From NCBI GenBank assembly GCA_035041965.1, contig JAPYMA010002831.1:124001-188000 (forward strand): 64,000 bases of DNA, written 5' to 3'. Of the stretch, positions 1 through 37,900 are shown piece after piece; within the stretch, counting starts at the first letter, position 1; each line of letters starts with the position of its first letter. The notes under the pieces were generated by a model that did no database searches, was not told the origin of the DNA, and was given only the letters and a program-made list of their open reading frames with translations. A program made the position numbers and the translations under genes. Source of the stretch: Anisakis pegreffii (taxonomy: Eukaryota > Nematoda > Chromadorea > Rhabditida > Anisakidae).

Positions 1-2
1 AG

Positions 3-103
3 AACATTTATCCTGATCCAACTTTCGGCAGGTGTATCTTAGGGAATACCTGCAGTGTGAGCAGTTGCCGAATCTCTAATGAGGATGCATATCAGTGCGA
101 AAC
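3..103 (+). other. Possible partial upstream exon, EGF-like half domain
   Basis: The first bases are AG, which could be a splice acceptor. The frame starting at base 3 stays open for 36 codons to a stop just after base 111. It carries cysteines spaced C-x5-C-x4-C-x9-C with an aromatic residue two before the fourth cysteine, which resembles the first two thirds of a calcium-binding EGF module. A possible donor (AC|GTTATT) lies at 104. A second possible donor, AG|GTGTAT near base 32, would cut the cysteines away. The phase does not join simply to the next clear exon at 1546, so this could be noncoding or a diverged exon of the same multi-EGF gene. Confidence 0.2.
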
Positions 104-1545
104 GTTATTATAACTTTAGTATTATTCGTTTGAAAATTTAAATGTAGTGTAATTATGAAATTTCTGCCACAAGATACATACAACAGCGACTGATTGATTA
201 GATTTTGTTTTCGTTGTCTCACCGAAAATAACCTCATCGATCATTCGGTAAATAGAAGATGTTCGTAAACTGGTGAATCACAACAGTGATGCAGCTCTCG
301 TTTCATAATTCATTCGTAATCCTAATTGACCAAGCAAAAGTTCATTGTGGTTATCTTCTCGAAATAAACGTTTGATGGATGACTTCAGATCCCCTTCAAA
401 CTCAGTAGTTGACATTTGGAATGTAACTTTGAGCGTTCAGTCAAGCATCCCAAATCCGTTAATTTGGCATCGGAATATGGATGAATTTACTGAATAATTG
501 TCCATGATAGATAAATAGTGCAATTCAGTTCTCAGAGAGTTAGTTCACTGTGGTGGAACCTTACTGTCAGATAAATTTTCATCAAAACCCAGTGAGTTGA
601 ATTTGTAAGGTTACTCTGGTAATAGATCGTAACAGTCGACATCTTGCATAAGAACGTTGATTTTTGGAAGAACACTTAATCAACATGATATGGTCAACCA
701 GTTTTTTTGTAAGATCAATATTTTGCATGTTAGAGGCTTAGAAATGAATACTGGTCAAGTTTTCTGTTGGTTATGGCAATTTCAAATAATCGCGATAATA
801 GTGTTCAATTGTCTCCATGTATGGCGTGAATGATAATTAATGAAAAATCCAGTAATGTTAACCTTTTTCCGTGAAAATTTTCTCAATAGCAAAATTCCCA
901 TCAAAGTTATTCTAATTCAACAAATCATTTCTATCATGAAGTTGAAGCAGAACTGATTTAAATGCATTTCAATTATTACTGATTGCTAAAAATACACTTT
1001 ATTGCTTTTTCAAAACCTACTTGGGGCAGTTGTTAACGTTTGATAATTCCAAGTTGATGCGAAATGATTGATCATTGAGGGTTTAATGCATTCACAGCTG
1101 GTCTTGATGAAGATAATTTATGACTGCAACTGCAATGATGAAACATCAAAGTGATTTACATAATGCTGCGATTTCACGCGATCCTATTTCGAGCTTTCAT
1201 TTGTGCCGCACATGGCTTCTGTTTTTGTAATGATCCTTTAAAGCACTTATCTATCATTCATGAGATTGCATCATCCATCTAACCGTAGAATTACATTCAG
1301 TAACATTACTTTCTGTAGTGGTAATTGAGAGTTCTTTTTAGTTTGCAGAACTCCATTCATTGTTAATAATTATGAAAATAGACATCTGAATTATCGTGTC
1401 AAATATCAGAATACTTAATCACACTAATGAATGACTTTACAAAATCTGGTTCAGATAACTGTGCAAAATCTGGTAGACCGATTTCATTTTGTCCCAGAAG
1501 CTGTAGTTCTAAAATTGAATGTTTGACGTCAAATTTCATTTGCAG

Positions 1546-23954
<22,409 letters not shown>

Positions 23955-24054
23955 ATTATTGCGATACTGATCATAAAATGATTGTGATTTTGGTTGCTTC
24001 TCATCCGAGTGCTATATAATGAGTGATTCTGTTATTATAAATGCTATATGAACT

Positions 24055-24155
24055 TATTATTGTCATTGTTGTTATTGTTATTGTTTTTACTGTTATTATT
24101 ATTATTACCACCCTTGTCACTGCTACTATTATAATTACCGTTATTTCCATTATTA
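24055..24155. repeat. Degenerate trinucleotide repeat (ATT/GTT)n
   Basis: A run of ATT, GTT and ACT triplets on the + strand, just beyond the end of the MEGF6-like coding region. It could lie in the 3' UTR. Confidence 0.8.
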
Positions 24156-27100
24156 TTGTTCTTGCTGAAGAAATTCTCAGAAATCTGTTGCCAAACAAGT
24201 AATTCATCTGCAAATTCAAAAGCATTTGCGAGTGTCTCTCACCATAATTTTCGAACTTTTATCAAAAGCAAATGCATGCTTTCGTAGAAGGTTATCACAT
24301 GTCTTAATTTTGGAAGGTTTCAATGCGAACAAATTAGTAGCTATTTAATCCAGCTCACTGCATTCATCTTGTAGTTGCCAATAGATATTCTGTATTATCA
24401 AAAACATTGTTGTCATCGCATGTTTGCCATACTCTTCAACAATGAAGATCTTGATCAAGAGCTGTTATCTTCCTTTTTATACATTGTCAAAGATTTCATC
24501 TCAGCTGAAAAACGCATTCCTTTTCCCAGATTTTTTTGTTGTTTGATTCTCATTTACTTGATCAGTACGTTGTTATTATTGTCACATTGAATTGATAGGC
24601 TGATATTTCCGTTCCCAAATTATTCAATAATTTTTGTTAAGATAATTTGTAAATGTAGTGGTTCCGCTTTTGAATATTTTCTTCAGCTATTCTTCGCATT
24701 CCGATAAGTTAACTGCTTTACGATTTTTCAAACATGAAGTGTTCGGCTCAACTTTAACGCCGATTGATTATTTTGATTCTTCTTCGGATTTAACACCACA
24801 TTTATTGCGCGTGATCACTCTGTCTTTCGCTGAATGACCACTAGATAGATTGCAATATTTTGTGATTTTTGAAAATTCTTCAGTTCGCAAATGTTTTTTT
24901 AATATTCAAAATTCACAGTTGCTGTTGCGTTTTAATCATGCCTCTCATTTTCACGATTTTGTTCCACTGTTTTCGATATGTATCATTCCGCGTTTGATTG
25001 CGGAATGTTTTACGAAACTAATGATGAGGTATGATTTAGCGAAAGTTCGAAGAACCACGTAAGCATAATCATTTGGGAATCAACCTAGTGTTTGCAAGTG
25101 TTAATAATGATGTTCTGAAATTCAGCTTCTATCACGTCTTCTTCATCATTTCTTTTTCATTACACTGCCTCCTGTATGTTTTGTTTGTAATTTTTTCTGG
25201 TATTTCCAGTGTCGCACTTATTCCTGCTCTCATTATTCATTAGCTTATTTTTATGCTACTATTGCTTACTTGTGTTGTCTGCATTAAGCTTTCATTTGTT
25301 CAGAAATATTCCGACGGTACCAGTGGACGTTTGAGATCATATGTAGATGAAGCCGGAAATTCCAGATCCTGTTTTTCTGACATTTTAGTGGGCTCGTAGA
25401 CATTGGGCTGAGATTATCCTTTGAATAGTTCAAATGTTTATTTTGGCATTCTCGTAGCAACTAAAATTCGTTTGTTTTAAAAATTCAGTATTTCACTACT
25501 TGTCACTGTATCGAAAATTCATTAGTGATCAGTGATGTTATTCGCTAGAATGCAAATTCGCCAAGTAAAAAATCAAGTTCTTTAATCTGGTGCAGAAATG
25601 GAGTCTACTATCCAAAATTGTCAATGAAAGAATTTCAGCGTTCTGAGATCTATTAATTATCACAGCACAAACGATTTTGTTAATTATCACAACTACCCTT
25701 TTTTCACTACGTTTTTCAGTAAACAATTTTAAATTACCGTTATCAATCAGTGCTATCTTTTACTATTAAGAGTTGGGTCAATCGCAGCAAACCTTGCTGT
25801 GGTCATTAATTTATACATAATTTGTGAAACGATTCATTCGATGTTGTCGTAAATTCGTTTTCAAATTTCATCATATTTCTCATCGACACTGTTCCATGAA
25901 TAGCATTCAATTGGATATTCACTACAGTTCTCTCGTTGTTTCTGGATCAGGCGTGACCACTAGTCAGATATATATCACGTTCGAATTATTTGCATCGGAA
26001 TGCATCATGCATAAATATTAGGCGTCGAACGTGTTAGGAAATTTGTTGAGTGGTTAGGAAGAAAAGGTATGCTATGGTGAACGGATTTGTGATTATGTGA
26101 CTACATAATTTCTAATATCGCTACAGTATTGTCTCTATTCGCTGTTTCGCTTGAATTACCCATTATGTACCGCAATTATCACCTCATTATGCTTCTCTTT
26201 TATTTGTTTCATTCTTGTATCTTATATGGAAGTTTTAAGAGTTGATAAACCGCTCTCGTCCAACCACTTTGCTCTCAACTGTTTATTGAGTATCCGAAGA
26301 CAACTTAATTGCTACAACCAAAATTGTATGGTGAGTTGATTATGATTAATATGAAGAGGCTATCGTTAGGCTTGATCGTCAATGATCATTGATTGATTCG
26401 GCTTCTGCTTCAGGCGATTTTGAAAGGCAGTTTCGTATTGGTATATACGGTGATCCTGCAGTTTAGGTCAACGAGAACAGGGGTGTAGTCTAACACGCAG
26501 AACATGCATCAACCATCGCATGCATGAAGACATTCTGCCACAGATCTTTGCTCATATCAACAACTACTTTCTCGAACAGGGAGAAGTATTTCAACCGAAA
26601 TTAATTCAGTGTGATTGATGAACATGCTCACATCTAATTATGATCCATGCAATGAGAAGTAAATCAGTGCATTCATGAGACGTTCCAGCTGGAGATGAGA
26701 CTTCTTGAGATAGCGTCTCGAAAATGCGTTTCCTTGTGTTTCGCTGCATCTGAGAAGTCAAAATTTGAATTCATACTCGGACTATTTATTTATTGTCTAC
26801 ATACAAATCACGGCTCCTGTAAATGCATACCAAATTTAGTCACTTAACATAGACCTTTGCAGTTGTTAAATATTCAGAACTGTACATGTGAAGGATGGAA
26901 TTTTAATGGCTTCATTCACATGAGAAAGAAATTCATCACTTACCTTCATCTCATCCATGAGAGGTAAGTGTGATAAGTTAGAGAGTGATTGATTTATTGA
27001 TGATTATTGAGTAGGGAATAATGTTGAGACGGAAGAAAATGTTATTGTGTAGTTTGATAATTACGTATGCGTGTGTAATCTTCACATTCATAATATAATA

Positions 27101-29500
27101 GAAAGCATCTTGAGCACGAATCCATCTCATCACTTCTATTTAAAAGCACAAATACAATTGATTATCTAACTCCTTCTCGTAATCTCAATCTAACCTCATT
27201 TTAATTCTTTCTCAATTTGACTGTTCATTTCGATGCATTAATAGAAAATAACGTTATGGTGGTTTGTTTATTAATGTGTTCGTTAATTTGCCTGTGTGAT
27301 CATGAACATATGCAATGCGTATTATATTTCTCTTTATCATATGGATCATTTCAAATCATTATCAAGCTTTTCACATCTTCATTTAGCTGCGCATGCATTT
27401 CAAAATTTTTGAAATGATCATGTTGCTGTTGTATGTGAAAACTGTTCATTATGATATCAGTGAGGTCATCCATCAAAAGTAATTCTAAACGCGTTCAGTT
27501 CTTTGCTGCCACACAAAACTCGAGAATGTTCAACAAGCTTGCTTAAAGCCATAAAACAGTGATGGCATTCTTTGTGTATTTGAACCATTGAATCAACTCG
27601 TTTAAAAATAATGCTGATGTGAGATAATATTGAATTGTAAAAGATTCTTTTCGTCCCATGCATCATTGATCCAAATGATAATAATGACAGTGTAACAGGT
27701 ACGGCCGATAAAAATGCGACCTTCAATCGGTTTTTTTATAAATCCACTTATCTAAAAGTTCGCACGTGACCGCCAAAGACTGCTTTCCGTGCTGACATTT
27801 CACATCAAATGAAGTTTTACAAATGTGTTACGAAATATTTCAGCGCTGGTAGTATGTGTACTATATTTTCATCTTCATTTCCTCTACATCAAGCCTGAAT
27901 TCATAACAATCGATTCACTTTCATCATATAAGCTGTTTTTTTCGATCAAGTTCGTGATGGATGAATCTTAAAAATCAATCAAATACTAATTCTTGCTATG
28001 ATTCGAGTATTTTCTTTTAATCTGCTCATTTACGGAACAAGCAAACATGTATCCGAACTGAGAAATTGAAAGATTGTTTGCATAAGCAACTAGTCATTTG
28101 CTGTATTGATGACGGCCATAAAAATGCTCAAAAGACAAATATTGTTGCGAAAGGAGATGGATGGCTTTACTGGAACGTTAGCAGTTTGAAGAGTGAAATG
28201 ATGACAAATTCCAGGCATATAAAACTAATCGAGTTGATGACTCAATCTCAAAGTTATTCTCAGAATTATATACTTATCCGATTACAGCATACTGAAACGG
28301 ATTGTTGTGTTTCTTTTTGTGAATGAGTCAGCTCATTGAACAGAACTGTCGAACAGTGATGAGGCACGTTATCACATCAATCTTAAAGCACATTATCCTA
28401 AGGCATACTTGAAGTCGTTTCACGCAAACAATGGCAAAGCTATGTTTCAAAATAAAGTATCATAAAAGTCTGAACCAAGGCGAATAATTCTTTTGTGCAT
28501 TGGCTTTTATTAACTATTGTACTTTTGCCGCTATAGCACACCATTATATGCAATTTTGTGTGTTGACTAAATCGAACAATTTCAAATCCCATTAAAAATT
28601 CCGTTTTTGCAGATCTTGCTTTTGCATTTCTACTGATTAGTTTTTAAAATTTTTTAATACATTTGTATGATCAATAACGTTGTCTTTGTTATTGTTTTGG
28701 ATTTTTATTGGACTTTGATACATTCAGCAAGTGGTTGTTGTACCGTGCTCGAATTAGCAACTCAAAAGTGACTTCCTCTGTTTTGTGATGCTGACCGAGA
28801 ATGAAGATCGCATTCGAACATATTTTGAAAATGGTAACAGTACAGGTTATATCTCCTCACGCGGCAGATCATGAATACGTTTTCAACATGAAGGTCTTAG
28901 GCACTGCTCAATCCATAATATGTACCGCATTACACTCTCTTCAATTCTCAGATGATTTTGCCAATAAATTTTCATATTATCAGACAGTCATTCAGCCGAA
29001 ATGCTATCAGGAAATATTGTATTCTTACATATGATGAAATCAATATAAAGTTTCAATTACAGATGCCAGAGCATAGACATTCCTTTTTTGTTCGTTATTT
29101 CTAATAGCTTCTTGTAGTTAGGACAATAATAATAAACACTTTATGAATTATTTAGTATTGTTTTTGTGAGCGATACCGATTGTAAGACGCAAACGAAACT
29201 TTTGACAATTATTCTGTTTTCCGCTTTCTTTTTCATTATCGTCTAAACGACACCGAACAAACACAATGTTTGTGACTCGCCATTCGATGCTATACCTCAT
29301 CGAAATGTGCTACTCTTCTTTTTGCTCCAACACTGAGTGTCGATAGATATTTGACGAACTGTAATGATACCAGTCGGGTGTAAGTCGCGTCCACTTGAGT
29401 CAATGCTTTGTCGTACCTTCTTAGATGTGCATCTATTGATCTATCTACCTATGTCCTCCTCTCGCTTGTTTGAGTAGTCTGTCCCTCCTCCGTGCTGCAT

Positions 29501-29534
29501 GTCATCATCATCATTATGATCATCATCATTATCC
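29501..29534. repeat. Short ATC/ATT trinucleotide repeat
   Basis: ATCATCATCATTATGATCATC followed by ATCATTATCC. A small microsatellite in otherwise unique AT-rich DNA. Confidence 0.8.
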
Positions 29535-32500
29535 TCAGCATCGAATCAACTCAAATCGAATGTCCTTGCACCATTGGTCGTTTCACTTTTCTATCGAGTA
29601 ATCAGTCAGAACTGGATAATATTAATAATTTGCAGCACATGCGTCGTCAATCGAACAATTGTCAAACAAGTATTCAATCAATAAATGGTTAATTCAACAG
29701 TTTTGCTATCAACATCCAATTAATTCCTAACAATTGATATTATTTTTATAATTATTTCATGTCTCATACAATGACCACTACCTAATGTTCATATCACTGA
29801 TTGCAATCATCTCCTCAGTCAACATTGATCAAATGGCAAATATGTACTGAAAATGATGTTATCTTTGTAACGCTTAGGCTCTCAATAGTAAATTTGATTG
29901 TTTCGAGCAGAAGTGACGTGGATTAACTGCTGATGTTCAATTGTAAGGAGCATATCTTCGAAGTGACAGGTAAGCGAATATCAAAGCACTTATACTGAAC
30001 ACCGCCAGCGTTTGGCTTGATGCAATAAATAACGACAAATCAAAAATTCGTGGTCCAGCAGTTTTTGGTGTCAACTTATTAAACACAAAGTAAATAGAAT
30101 TCACCGAGAGCAGTATCGCTAAACAATACGAGACGTCTCAGAGCAGGCTTAATCAACTATCGAACATATTATGTAAGGCAATGCACATTGTGAAAGAATG
30201 CTACAACACTAGTATAAAAAATTTCCGATCGTCCGTCAGGTAGATAATTTATTCGATGATTTATTGTCAATACGGCTCGAACAAATACATAACGTCACTC
30301 ACCAATTTCTCATCAGCGTAGCAGTTGACAATGTGCGTATTCTGTGCACGTACATCCCTCATACCTTTTCGCAATCGGAATACTTTGTTTGTATTAACGA
30401 AACGTTTGTATAAGCCATGTGAGGGTGTGGATGACTTTAGAGGTCGTCATCATCGAGTTTGCGCCGTTAAATGTTGGCTTGACTAGTGTTTAGCATTTCT
30501 CTGCTTTGAAAATGTCAAATTACAATAACGAATTTACGCAATAATTACTCATTTATTGTCAGTACGGTATCAACGCTATCTTTTTTTCTTCCAGTGCATA
30601 AATCAAATGGTTTCTGCTTCGGTGTTATGGTTATTTCGAGCTTGTTATAAAATGGTTCTTATAAAATGTTTGCCTTGTCTACTCATTTTTTCCTCCGTGA
30701 TGTAAAAAATTTACATGAATGAAATCTAGATGTCGAGTCTAGTAAGAAGGCAAATTTGAATACTTTTTATTGAAGACTTTCTGTTTTTGATATGATCTGG
30801 TAGAATTTGTTTGCTAGTGAAGTATAAAATTGTGCACAGTGAATTTACAGATGAAAGTTTACCAGAAATGAAACTACCAACATTTTTTGCACATGATGAA
30901 TTAGCTGAATAGCATGATTTTCATTCAGTCCCAGTTTTCATCTAGCTGTGATTCGTATTCTGATCGATTGTTCAGAAAACAGCGATCGTGTGTGCACTCT
31001 TCATTTGAGCAGTTGTTTAATTTTCACTGATTGTTCAGATCTTCGCACAATTTGAATGTTTCATCCATTGTAAAAATTAAAAAAAAACAAAATATGACGG
31101 AATAAAATAAAGGATGAAGATGTACTAAAATTGAAAATTGAAAAGCACCAATATCACCTTACAATTGGTTGTAATTCGTTGAGCAAATCATTCGAATCCG
31201 TATTGGATTGTGCTGCTTAAAATGTTTGTCATCAGATTCCTTAACGATACAGCAGAGTGCATTTTAAGCAGTCAATGTTGTGTTGAATGATTATTCAGTA
31301 GCATTTCACCTCATTTTTCAATCTAACTTTCCTTAAATGACATGTGCTATAATTCTGCGCACGGTTCATTACAAATGATTTTGTCACACATTCGCCACTC
31401 GATCTCTTCCGAAAGTCAGTAATAGTAACAAAACGATACTTTCACATTCAGGGTTGTCAGTTTCATTCCCAAAAGTGTTAAATATTTCTGATGATAACAG
31501 CCATATACGATGTTTATTTAAAGGTGAAAAATGAAACTTTACACATTGCATTCCGTAAACGCACAACAACTATCAACAACAATGCCATTAATGATCCGTT
31601 ATCGGTCATCGAACGTGTGAATGAGTAGTGCATGAAACATATCAAAATTCTTTGATATTCAGGTGACGAATCGAGGTCATTATTCGGTAACATTGACATT
31701 GGCGCCATACAAATGATTCAAACTAAACGAATTATCATCTGTTGAACCACGTCATTTGAGCGATAACTCAATGTTGTATTCGAGCATCTCTCTTCTCACT
31801 GATTTTTTTAATGTGCCTCATCGGCTGAGCATTTCCGCTGATGGCGTTTTAGAATTGTTTCGATGAATTATTCACATATGGCATTGGAACGTTATCAATT
31901 TGTCATCAGTATTTAAGCTCCTAACGGCACTCTTTGGTAACCTTCATTGTTAGCAGATATTTGTTGATCAAATGATCTGGAGAATTATAACTTTTCAAGC
32001 TTAATTGTATCATTTATATGTTTTCAGTGTTATTTTCTTTCAGTTGATATCTATATGTGTTTCTTTCAATTTTCAATGTGAAATCACTTCTAGTGCAATC
32101 TCACGTGTATGCTTGCATCGAATTAACTGTATGTGAAATCTTGCGTTCATTTCGCTTCAGATTCATCATTTGTTTTCCCTGAAAGTACTTCCGATCCGTA
32201 CGCTTCATTTTAATCGAACATTGCCAACTGTTTCACTTTTGTTTTTGTCCCTAATCCTCACTGCACAGATTTTCATGTGATTGCTTGAAAACTACTGTCA
32301 TCAGTTGATGAATCTTCAAGAACACAATGTAGCAAGATTAATGAATTTGATAATGAGATGTGGGATTGAGTAGTAAACCTCATAATAACCAATCAAATAA
32401 CATTCATTTGGTTATGGTCGTTTTTTGTCATTCAGTTGTTCATCTAGTCCGTTTCTACTAATAAAACGGGTAATAAGAATAATTGGCAAAATGATCCGTA

Positions 32501-34955
32501 ATCATCCACAACCATCGCATATCTGCTGAATAAGTTTCGTTCTGATTTTAAGTGTTGCTCGTCTATCAGATGAGTTGTATTTGAAGGTAATTCTGTATTG
32601 ATCAATAGATATTTTCTAAGTCCATTGCAGTAACGAAAATGGTTATTTAAAAAAGTTTTGCAATCACTATACAGAATGTATCTTTCGTTTTTGACTTGAA
32701 TGCGGCATATCTCATGAATGCCAACAGTTTTTATGGAAATCTATGCAATCTGAGATCAGCTTGTTATTTGGAAGTGCCTCTACAAATAATTTGTACAAAA
32801 AATAACATTTTATATGTAAAACCAACTCATAATACAACTCATACTACTTATGAGTGGTGCCCTCACTACCAATTCAAAAAGTATTCACAGTACACATGAC
32901 GTAAATTCTGTAGCATATTTGTTTGATTAACGCAATACGTCAGAAGCGCATTCGGAAAATTCTATATGAATTTTTCCAGTTATTTACACTGACTAACTAA
33001 AATTCGAATGTTGTTTTGCATCGTACATTTTTGCCCGAATGTGATTATAAAATACAATACACCAGTGGCATAGTAAAATTGTGAATATTGTTGATAATAA
33101 ATAATGTTATTAATCCGTTTTTGTCAATCTGTACAAAAATAAATAAATAGCCTCTTCCAGTTACTTCAGTTCTTTTTTTTTCGCACCGCAGAGAAGCAGT
33201 TTCAACCGTTCTCAGTAAATGCCTTCATAATAAACGGTGAGTTGATATAACGAAAATTTTTTTACTTTTGGAAATATGTGCACGCTGCTGGAATTGTTGA
33301 CGATCTTCTTGAAACGAGCACTGCTTTTTGAATGCATCATGAGTTTGAATCGCGTGCACAGTTTCGTAATCTTTTCTTTTGAATTTTCGTATTTTATGTT
33401 TCATGAAATTGCCTAACTTAGTGATTCTCGCTTTTACGTGTTCTTCGCCTCCTTTGGCCATACATCAAACCGTCATCCCACCAGTCCAACGATCTATGTG
33501 TCCGCAGTGTCCCTTATCCCCTCCTATTTCTCTGCTAACCATTTACTTCTTATGACAAAAAAAGATTCAAATTGGAGGAAACTGAGTGAATGCATAATTC
33601 AGAATTGTTCTGGATGTTCACTCCCAAAAATTCGTTGGTCGTATCTAAGGAATCAGTTCCTCGTGACCGAAGAAAAAAAGCCTTATAAGACAACTACAGA
33701 AGAATTATTTCAAAAAAATCAGTCAACAACGATTTACCAGATTCCCCAATTTTCTCTGAGGCTTCCGAATCCCCGGAGGAGTAGTTACACTACAAGAAGC
33801 ACTTGTCTAATACGTACGCACTCAAGACAATGATTGTAATCGATCTAATTGTTTATCTTTAGTACTAATCCCCTTGCGATCAGTAGTAGCATAAAAGCAC
33901 GGTTACTTGAAGCTAAATATGTGATTGATTAGTTAAAAGTAATCTGTTCGTGCCTTAATGACTATGCTTTTCAGTTTTTCACTGTGGTCAGAATACGCAT
34001 AGATAAAAGGTCGTTGGCTTGAGACATCCAGCCAATGACCCTAATAGATACCTCATTGATTCAAGACTGGATGAAATTTTCCTTTCTTTGATTTCTTTGA
34101 TCGTTTTGATCGTTGCAGTCACGCCTGACAAATTAGAATAATGACATAAAATTTAAATAAGAGTTCTGTTGTTATGAAGTTGTTCAGCATTCCTTTTTCA
34201 CTTCACATATGCTTCTTCCAAATATTCGCTAACAGATTTTGTATGTGCTTCTCTAATAGATACCACAGTCTGCTTATCTCAAACCGATAATTTTATTTGA
34301 TGTGAAAAGAAGCAAACAATCTGCACCATTTCCATTTTAATAAGCTCATCGTATGCACTCAAATCAAGAGCTTCATTTGTTAGGCACTGAAAGAAGTGTT
34401 TTCAAATTGATAACATTCTTATCAACAACAGATTCTGTGTATTCGCTAGCAGATTAATGCAAAAGAGTATGGATGAATACAATATCAGTGAATAATGAAC
34501 ACTTATTAATGCAATCTGAAATATGCGGTTTAGCATGAAGAGAAAAATCATCGCATGGAATACATGCACTCACATCTGGCATATGCATGCGGATGCATTA
34601 TAATGAAGGTATAGACGAAATAAAGTGATGATAATGACCTTGTCCCAGCGCGTCCTTTGCATATTCAGCAAGCATATTCAACAGTTATTCAGCAAGCACA
34701 TTTAGGAATTGATGTGTTTATCTAGGATATTTCTTATTGTGTGCATACAATTCTGATTCGTCGATTCAGTTGCTCATCTTAAGCATTTTTGCCCGGTAAT
34801 AAATCTTTCCCAATTATGTTGGATGCATTCATTGTTTTTGCTGTCACATGATATTCCTGCTTTTCGCCCGTCTATAAACTTACTTTCATTAGAATTTTCA
34901 TCGCTTACTGTTGGAGTCTTCCAAACTGATGTTCCTGATTATGAATGCTTGTACT

Positions 34956-34998
34956 ACAGTCGATTATGTAATTTTATGTGTTTAATGTAATCGACTGT
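34956..34998. repeat. Perfect 11-bp inverted repeat (hairpin)
   Basis: Arms ACAGTCGATTA (34956-34966) and TAATCGACTGT (34988-34998) are separated by 21 bases. It could be a small hairpin or a miniature-element end. There is no U run typical of a terminator and no flanking gene. Confidence 0.7.
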
Positions 34999-37900
34999 AA
35001 TTTAAGAAACATTTTTATAATATCTCATCATATGCATAGATGCTGCAGTCACTGACTGCATCTCTAAAAAACAGCTCGTTTAATCTAAGATTATCTAAAT
35101 CTAAGATTAAAACATCTCTAAGATTATTTGAAAGCCGCCACAACGGTTATTTGAAAGCAGCAGTTGCAAGCACTGTCGACAGCTATGGCTGTCCCTTGAT
35201 ATTTTTATTAATTTCGTATTTATAGGAGGCAGTGTTACTAGTTTTAATGTACACTTTGGATGAGTCTCAATTTTGTCGTTCAGTCTTCAGTGTAAACCCG
35301 AGGTGGACCTCAGTTTCACGGTAGCCCTGCGTTCAGCCTTAACCAAACACAAGAATTAGCTTCAGCTTATGGAATGCGTCCAGTTCGAACCCCTTTCATA
35401 GACAGGCTAACTACAAGATTACCCAAAAACTGATCTATGTTGGTTTTGTTCTCGATGCTTCGATATTTCAAAAAAGGAGAGCAGAATAAAAAGTAGTACT
35501 GCCCTTCAGTTTGATGTTTTTTTATAGAATCATTCAATAATTTTCACTATCAATAATATATCACTTACGTTCCATTTTATCCGTTCGATTCGGTATTAAA
35601 TCTGTTTGTCAACGCTAATTTTCCATTTTTTCAAACGTTTGTTTCCGTCTTTCTTGCAATTGAATGATGAATGAATTGGATAATGATGATATGACGATAG
35701 TGAAATAAAACAAATCTGATAGATGGCGTTAAGATATCGATGTTAACGATACGTTCCTTTTATCTATAATCGATTACGTTCCCAAAAACTGATTTAATTA
35801 GAATCAGAATACGTTATTTGCGTCGCCACATTGAGCAAAACAACCAAACGCCACATATTATGAATGGCTGGTATTGGGTGATGATGATGGTTGCAAATAC
35901 TTTCATTTTATCGTTTTACACAAAAATATCGAATGAGAACAACTTCTGTGCTCTATTTACACCATGTCGAATTTGGTAAATTGCTCATTCTTTTTTACAA
36001 CTCTTCAATGCCAGGTGTACGCGATTTCAAGTTCGTGCCATTGAAATGTCAGCACAGATCGATTTAACGTGCTCACTTGCATACCAAACAATTTCCGATT
36101 TTAAATGAAACAGTCTCCAGATAGTATGCGTGATACAGGAAAACTTCATGGATTAGTTCTATTTTTTAAAGCGCTTTGAAAATCAAGTCGTTTCTAAACC
36201 GTGGGTTTTTCGACTCTTTCTTCTAACATTATTTATCATCAAGAATTTGTTGATGAAACGACTGATGAATGATTACGATTGATCAATGTATTGCGTGTAT
36301 GATTGTTTGATATTGTCTGTCATGTTACTATGTTTTCGTTGTGATGAGACACATTTCATTACTGACGATCCAAATTTCTTAGTATCAAAATAACTCGATT
36401 AATATCAATTCAATGAAACTTTTGATTGATTGTTCGATTATCGCTTCAATTTATGATAGATACAATGTGATTTCATCACAGCATGTGTGATTTTTTACTA
36501 ATAATGTTTTGATTTGATTACATAACTTGTTTATGACATTTCAACTTTTAGCGTTCGAGTATATAAATTATGTTTGCATTTTTTAAATTTCTTTCGGTGT
36601 CTTGCAATAACCCACACATATTTTAGTAAAATAACCAGATTTAGCTGTATCGTTGACACTTTCTGAAATGTCATTTCTTCACTGAACAGATTTATGACAA
36701 CGTTAATTGTTCAAAGCAATGATCTATGATCTATTTCTTTCTTTCACTAAATCTCTAGCACTGCACTATTTAATTGTAATTTGGAAATGAAATTATTGCA
36801 CTAAAATGCTGACATGATGTTATGTGTTTGCGTTGGTAAATTTTTGAGCGATCTAGTCACCTGCTTTTAATGATTCAGTGAACACCACACAAAATTTCCA
36901 CTTGGACATCGCTGTTCACGTCTTTCGATGAGCACAAAAGCTAGGTATTATGACTGCTTACTTATTTATAACCACAACATAATTTCTCATATTCAGCGCA
37001 ATTCGCTAATCCAACGTGTATATCAAGAAGGAATAGTCAAAAATCTTAATCGCTTCTTGTGATAATTATGTTGCATGCTCTGTCAATTGTTGTTTTTGAT
37101 TAGCACTGTTTGGCCTACTATTTTTCCTGACAATTTTCTCATTCATTCCGGCTGCTGATTTTGTCACGTCTAAACAATTCTGTTATTGTTGCCATTAGAT
37201 GTATTGCCTAGGATTGTTAACTAACTTTTTTTGTGATTAATATGTCCGATGAAGAGCAGTTTCATTGATAAGAAATAGTTTTGTGTTTATGAGCGTTTAT
37301 TTGTAAGTTTTTGTTGGCTGATGCATCAAGAATGATGCAAATTTGAGGAAAAGTAATTCAGTGTGGCATGATGAGAAATGAATCTACTTTTTTTGTGTTC
37401 CTGAGAGAATGACATTTGCATGTAATCGCTTGCTCTTTTTCATGGCTTCTGCTTCAATTACTACTTTTTTAAATTGGAATTTCGCGGATACAGTTGGCAG
37501 AAAATTTGTTGCATGTTTTCTTAATTTGACTATTTTCTCATTTTTTGCATTGAAAAATTTCACTTTCAAGTTGGTGAATAGGCATATAATGAAGCTTTTA
37601 AGTTGTTCCCTTTGCTCATGAAAAAAACAATTGTTGTATTTGAACAGCGATTAATTTCCTGTGACCATTTTTCGGAAATTTCTATTGAAGTGATAGTATT
37701 ACTATCGTATTCATATGAGCTGCTCAGCCTGCACGTGTTTTGCTCCTACTTTTTATCATCATTAAATTGTCCATTTCAGTTTTGGGCACAACCAATCGAT
37801 ATGACATTTTTCTACCAAATTTCTCTTATTGCATCCTCTCATATCTTTTATGTTTCTAAATTTATTCTGTTCCTATATAACGAATAAACATCTGTGTCCT

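Noticed and set aside
25309..25400. Open frame after a GTTCAG acceptor encoding a Gly/Ser/Asp-rich tail
   Set aside because: Could be an alternative last exon of the EGF gene, but its open frame is phase 0 while the last EGF exon ends in phase 1. No other evidence.
28066..29034. Two + strand open frames of 86 and 77 codons with protein-like composition
   Set aside because: No conserved motif or acceptor close to the start. Similar frames occur by chance about every 500 bp here.
33225..33461. Lysine-rich 78-codon frame on the minus strand
   Set aside because: Lysine richness is explained by AT-rich composition. No domain and no supporting signals.
33438..33833. 131-codon + strand open frame with a faint MADF-like stretch (IRWSYLRNQF)
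   Set aside because: No flanking splice pattern, promoter or second motif. The length is within chance expectation for this much sequence, and the similarity is too weak to claim.
35285..35405. Region with GTTCGAACCC resembling a tRNA B box
   Set aside because: No acceptor stem, D arm or T stem can be formed around it.
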